Source: Mariprofundaceae bacterium
GTDB taxonomy: Bacteria > Pseudomonadota > Zetaproteobacteria > Mariprofundales > Mariprofundaceae
Reading direction: 5' to 3'
DNA length: 5,315 nucleotides
Assembly (NCBI GenBank): GCA_027018975.1
Contig: JALUXN010000312.1
Span: forward strand, 1 to 5,315
Part shown: positions 4,427 to 5,315 of the stretch, piece after piece
Layout of the letters: each line of letters starts with the position of its first letter
How positions within the stretch are numbered: position 1 is the first letter of the stretch
The notes under the pieces: model-generated
The model's input: the letters and a program-made list of their open reading frames with translations, nothing else
Databases searched by the model: none
What the model was told of the DNA's origin: nothing
Program-made: the position numbers and the translations under genes

Positions 4427-5315
4427 ATGAATTTTGCAGATCGTGACGGTCTTATCTGGTTTGACGGAGAAATGGTGGATTGGCGCGAGGCCAAGGTGCA
4501 TGTGCTCACCCACACCCTCCACTACGGCATGGGCGTCTTTGAGGGCGTGCGCGCCTACCACGCCGATGACGGCACGGCGATCTTCCGCCTGCAAGCGCAT
4601 ACCGACCGCCTCTTCCGCTCGGCGAAAATCATGAATATGGCGATCCCCTTCTCCAAAGAGGAGCTCAACGCCGCGCAGCTCGCCGCCGTACGCGACAACA
4701 ACCTCGACTCCGCCTACCTGCGCCCGATGGTCTTTTACGGCTCCGAAGGGATGGGGCTGCGCGCCGACAATCTACAGGTGCATGTGATCGTCGCCGCCTG
4801 GCATTGGGGCGCTTATCTGGGCGCCGATGCGCTCGAGCGGGGTATCCGCATCCGCACCTCCTCTTTCACCCGCCACCACGTCAATATCGCCATGTGTAAG
4901 GCCAAGGCGAACGGCAACTATATCAACTCCATGCTCGCCCTCTCCGATGCCCAGCGCGACGGTTACGACGAGGCGCTGCTGCTTGATGTCGATGGTTTTG
5001 TCGCCGAAGGGACGGGCGAAAACTTCTTTATGGTCTATGATGGCGTTATCTACACCCCCGAGCTGACCAGCGCGCTCGACGGCATCACCCGCGCCACGGT
5101 GATCCAACTGGCCAAAGAGGCGGGCTATGAAGTACGCGAAAAACGGATCACCCGCGACGAGGTCTATGTCGCCGACGAAGCCTTCTTCACCGGCACCGCC
5201 GCCGAGGTGACCCCGATCCGCGAACTCGATGGCCGCACCATCGGCAGCGGCTCACGCGGCCCGATCACCGAAGTGTTGCAGAAGCAGTATTTCGACGTCG
5301 TGCATGGCCGGAGCG
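4427..5315 (+). CDS. ilvE: Branched-chain amino acid aminotransferase, 3' end cut by window
   Basis: IlvE is a PLP-dependent class IV aminotransferase that exchanges the amino group between glutamate and the 2-oxo acids of leucine, isoleucine and valine, in the cytosol. The window holds 296 codons. E. coli IlvE has 309, so only about a dozen are missing. The N-terminus (MNFADRDGLIWFDGEMV) is typical, followed by HTLHYGMGVFEGVRAY (about 29-44) and YLRPMVFYGSEGMGL (about 97-111). Lys160 in CKAKANGNYINSML is the PLP Schiff-base lysine, Glu194 in AEGTGENFF the partner residue, and FFTGTAAEVTPI (about 253-264) binds the cofactor phosphate region. No frameshift or missing key residue is seen. The start is supported by GGAGGG 6 nt upstream. 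It is divergent from fadE. D-amino-acid transaminase or aminodeoxychorismate lyase are class IV alternatives, but the length and motifs fit IlvE. Confidence 0.95.
   Translation, partial: MNFADRDGLIWFDGEMVDWREAKVHVLTHTLHYGMGVFEGVRAYHADDGTAIFRLQAHTDRLFRSAKIMNMAIPFSKEELNAAQLAAVRDNNLDSAYLRPMVFYGSEGMGLRADNLQVHVIVAAWHWGAYLGADALERGIRIRTSSFTRHHVNIAMCKAKANGNYINSMLALSDAQRDGYDEALLLDVDGFVAEGTGENFFMVYDGVIYTPELTSALDGITRATVIQLAKEAGYEVREKRITRDEVYVADEAFFTGTAAEVTPIRELDGRTIGSGSRGPITEVLQKQYFDVVHGRS

Noticed and set aside
4827..5107. Frames on both strands across ilvE (for example 4827-5066 plus, 4772-5107 minus)
   Set aside because: They are shadows of ilvE, whose own frame is unbroken and shows all catalytic motifs.
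1..5315. CRISPR array, tRNA or rRNA genes
   Set aside because: No regularly spaced direct repeats and no tRNA- or rRNA-like conserved stretches were seen.

Overview
The window looks like chromosomal DNA of a gammaproteobacterium. It carries a membrane-anchored FadE-type acyl-CoA dehydrogenase, an IlvE-type branched-chain aminotransferase, a monohaem cytochrome c lipoprotein and a RAYT-type (REP-associated tyrosine transposase) remnant, all G+C-rich. A finer placement, for example a sulfur- or metal-oxidising lineage, would be a guess.

Layout. 1-92: short unassigned edge with a small hairpin. 93-834: a degenerate RAYT element bounded by a perfect 15-bp inverted repeat. Its transposase gene, read on the minus strand, has lost its middle part (the HUH region) and is frameshifted, so its first 28 or so codons lie in a different frame from the rest. 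835-906: short spacer. 907-1569 (minus): periplasmic cytochrome c lipoprotein. 1604-1711 (minus): a 35-codon ORF with a strong Shine-Dalgarno, encoding a His-rich basic N-terminus and one hydrophobic helix. 1775-4186 (minus): fadE, full length. 4187-4426: divergent intergenic region. Most of it is a 119-bp non-coding insertion (4212-4330) with 12-bp perfect terminal inverted repeats and an 8-bp target-site duplication, i.e. a MITE (miniature inverted-repeat transposable element) with IS66-like ends. 4427-5315 (plus): ilvE, complete at the 5' end and cut by the window edge about a dozen codons before its expected end.

How the genes relate. fadE catalyses the first oxidation step of fatty-acid beta-oxidation, and ilvE makes or breaks down branched-chain amino acids. 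They are divergent neighbours with no shared pathway evident. The small ORF and the cytochrome follow fadE on the same strand with short gaps (63 and 34 nt) and no visible terminator, so one transcript is possible. A functional link between FadE electron flow and the cytochrome is speculation.

I do not see a complete new multi-gene system. The best leads are the MITE sitting 25 bp from the fadE start, the internally deleted RAYT with matching terminal repeats, and the small His-rich membrane-protein candidate.
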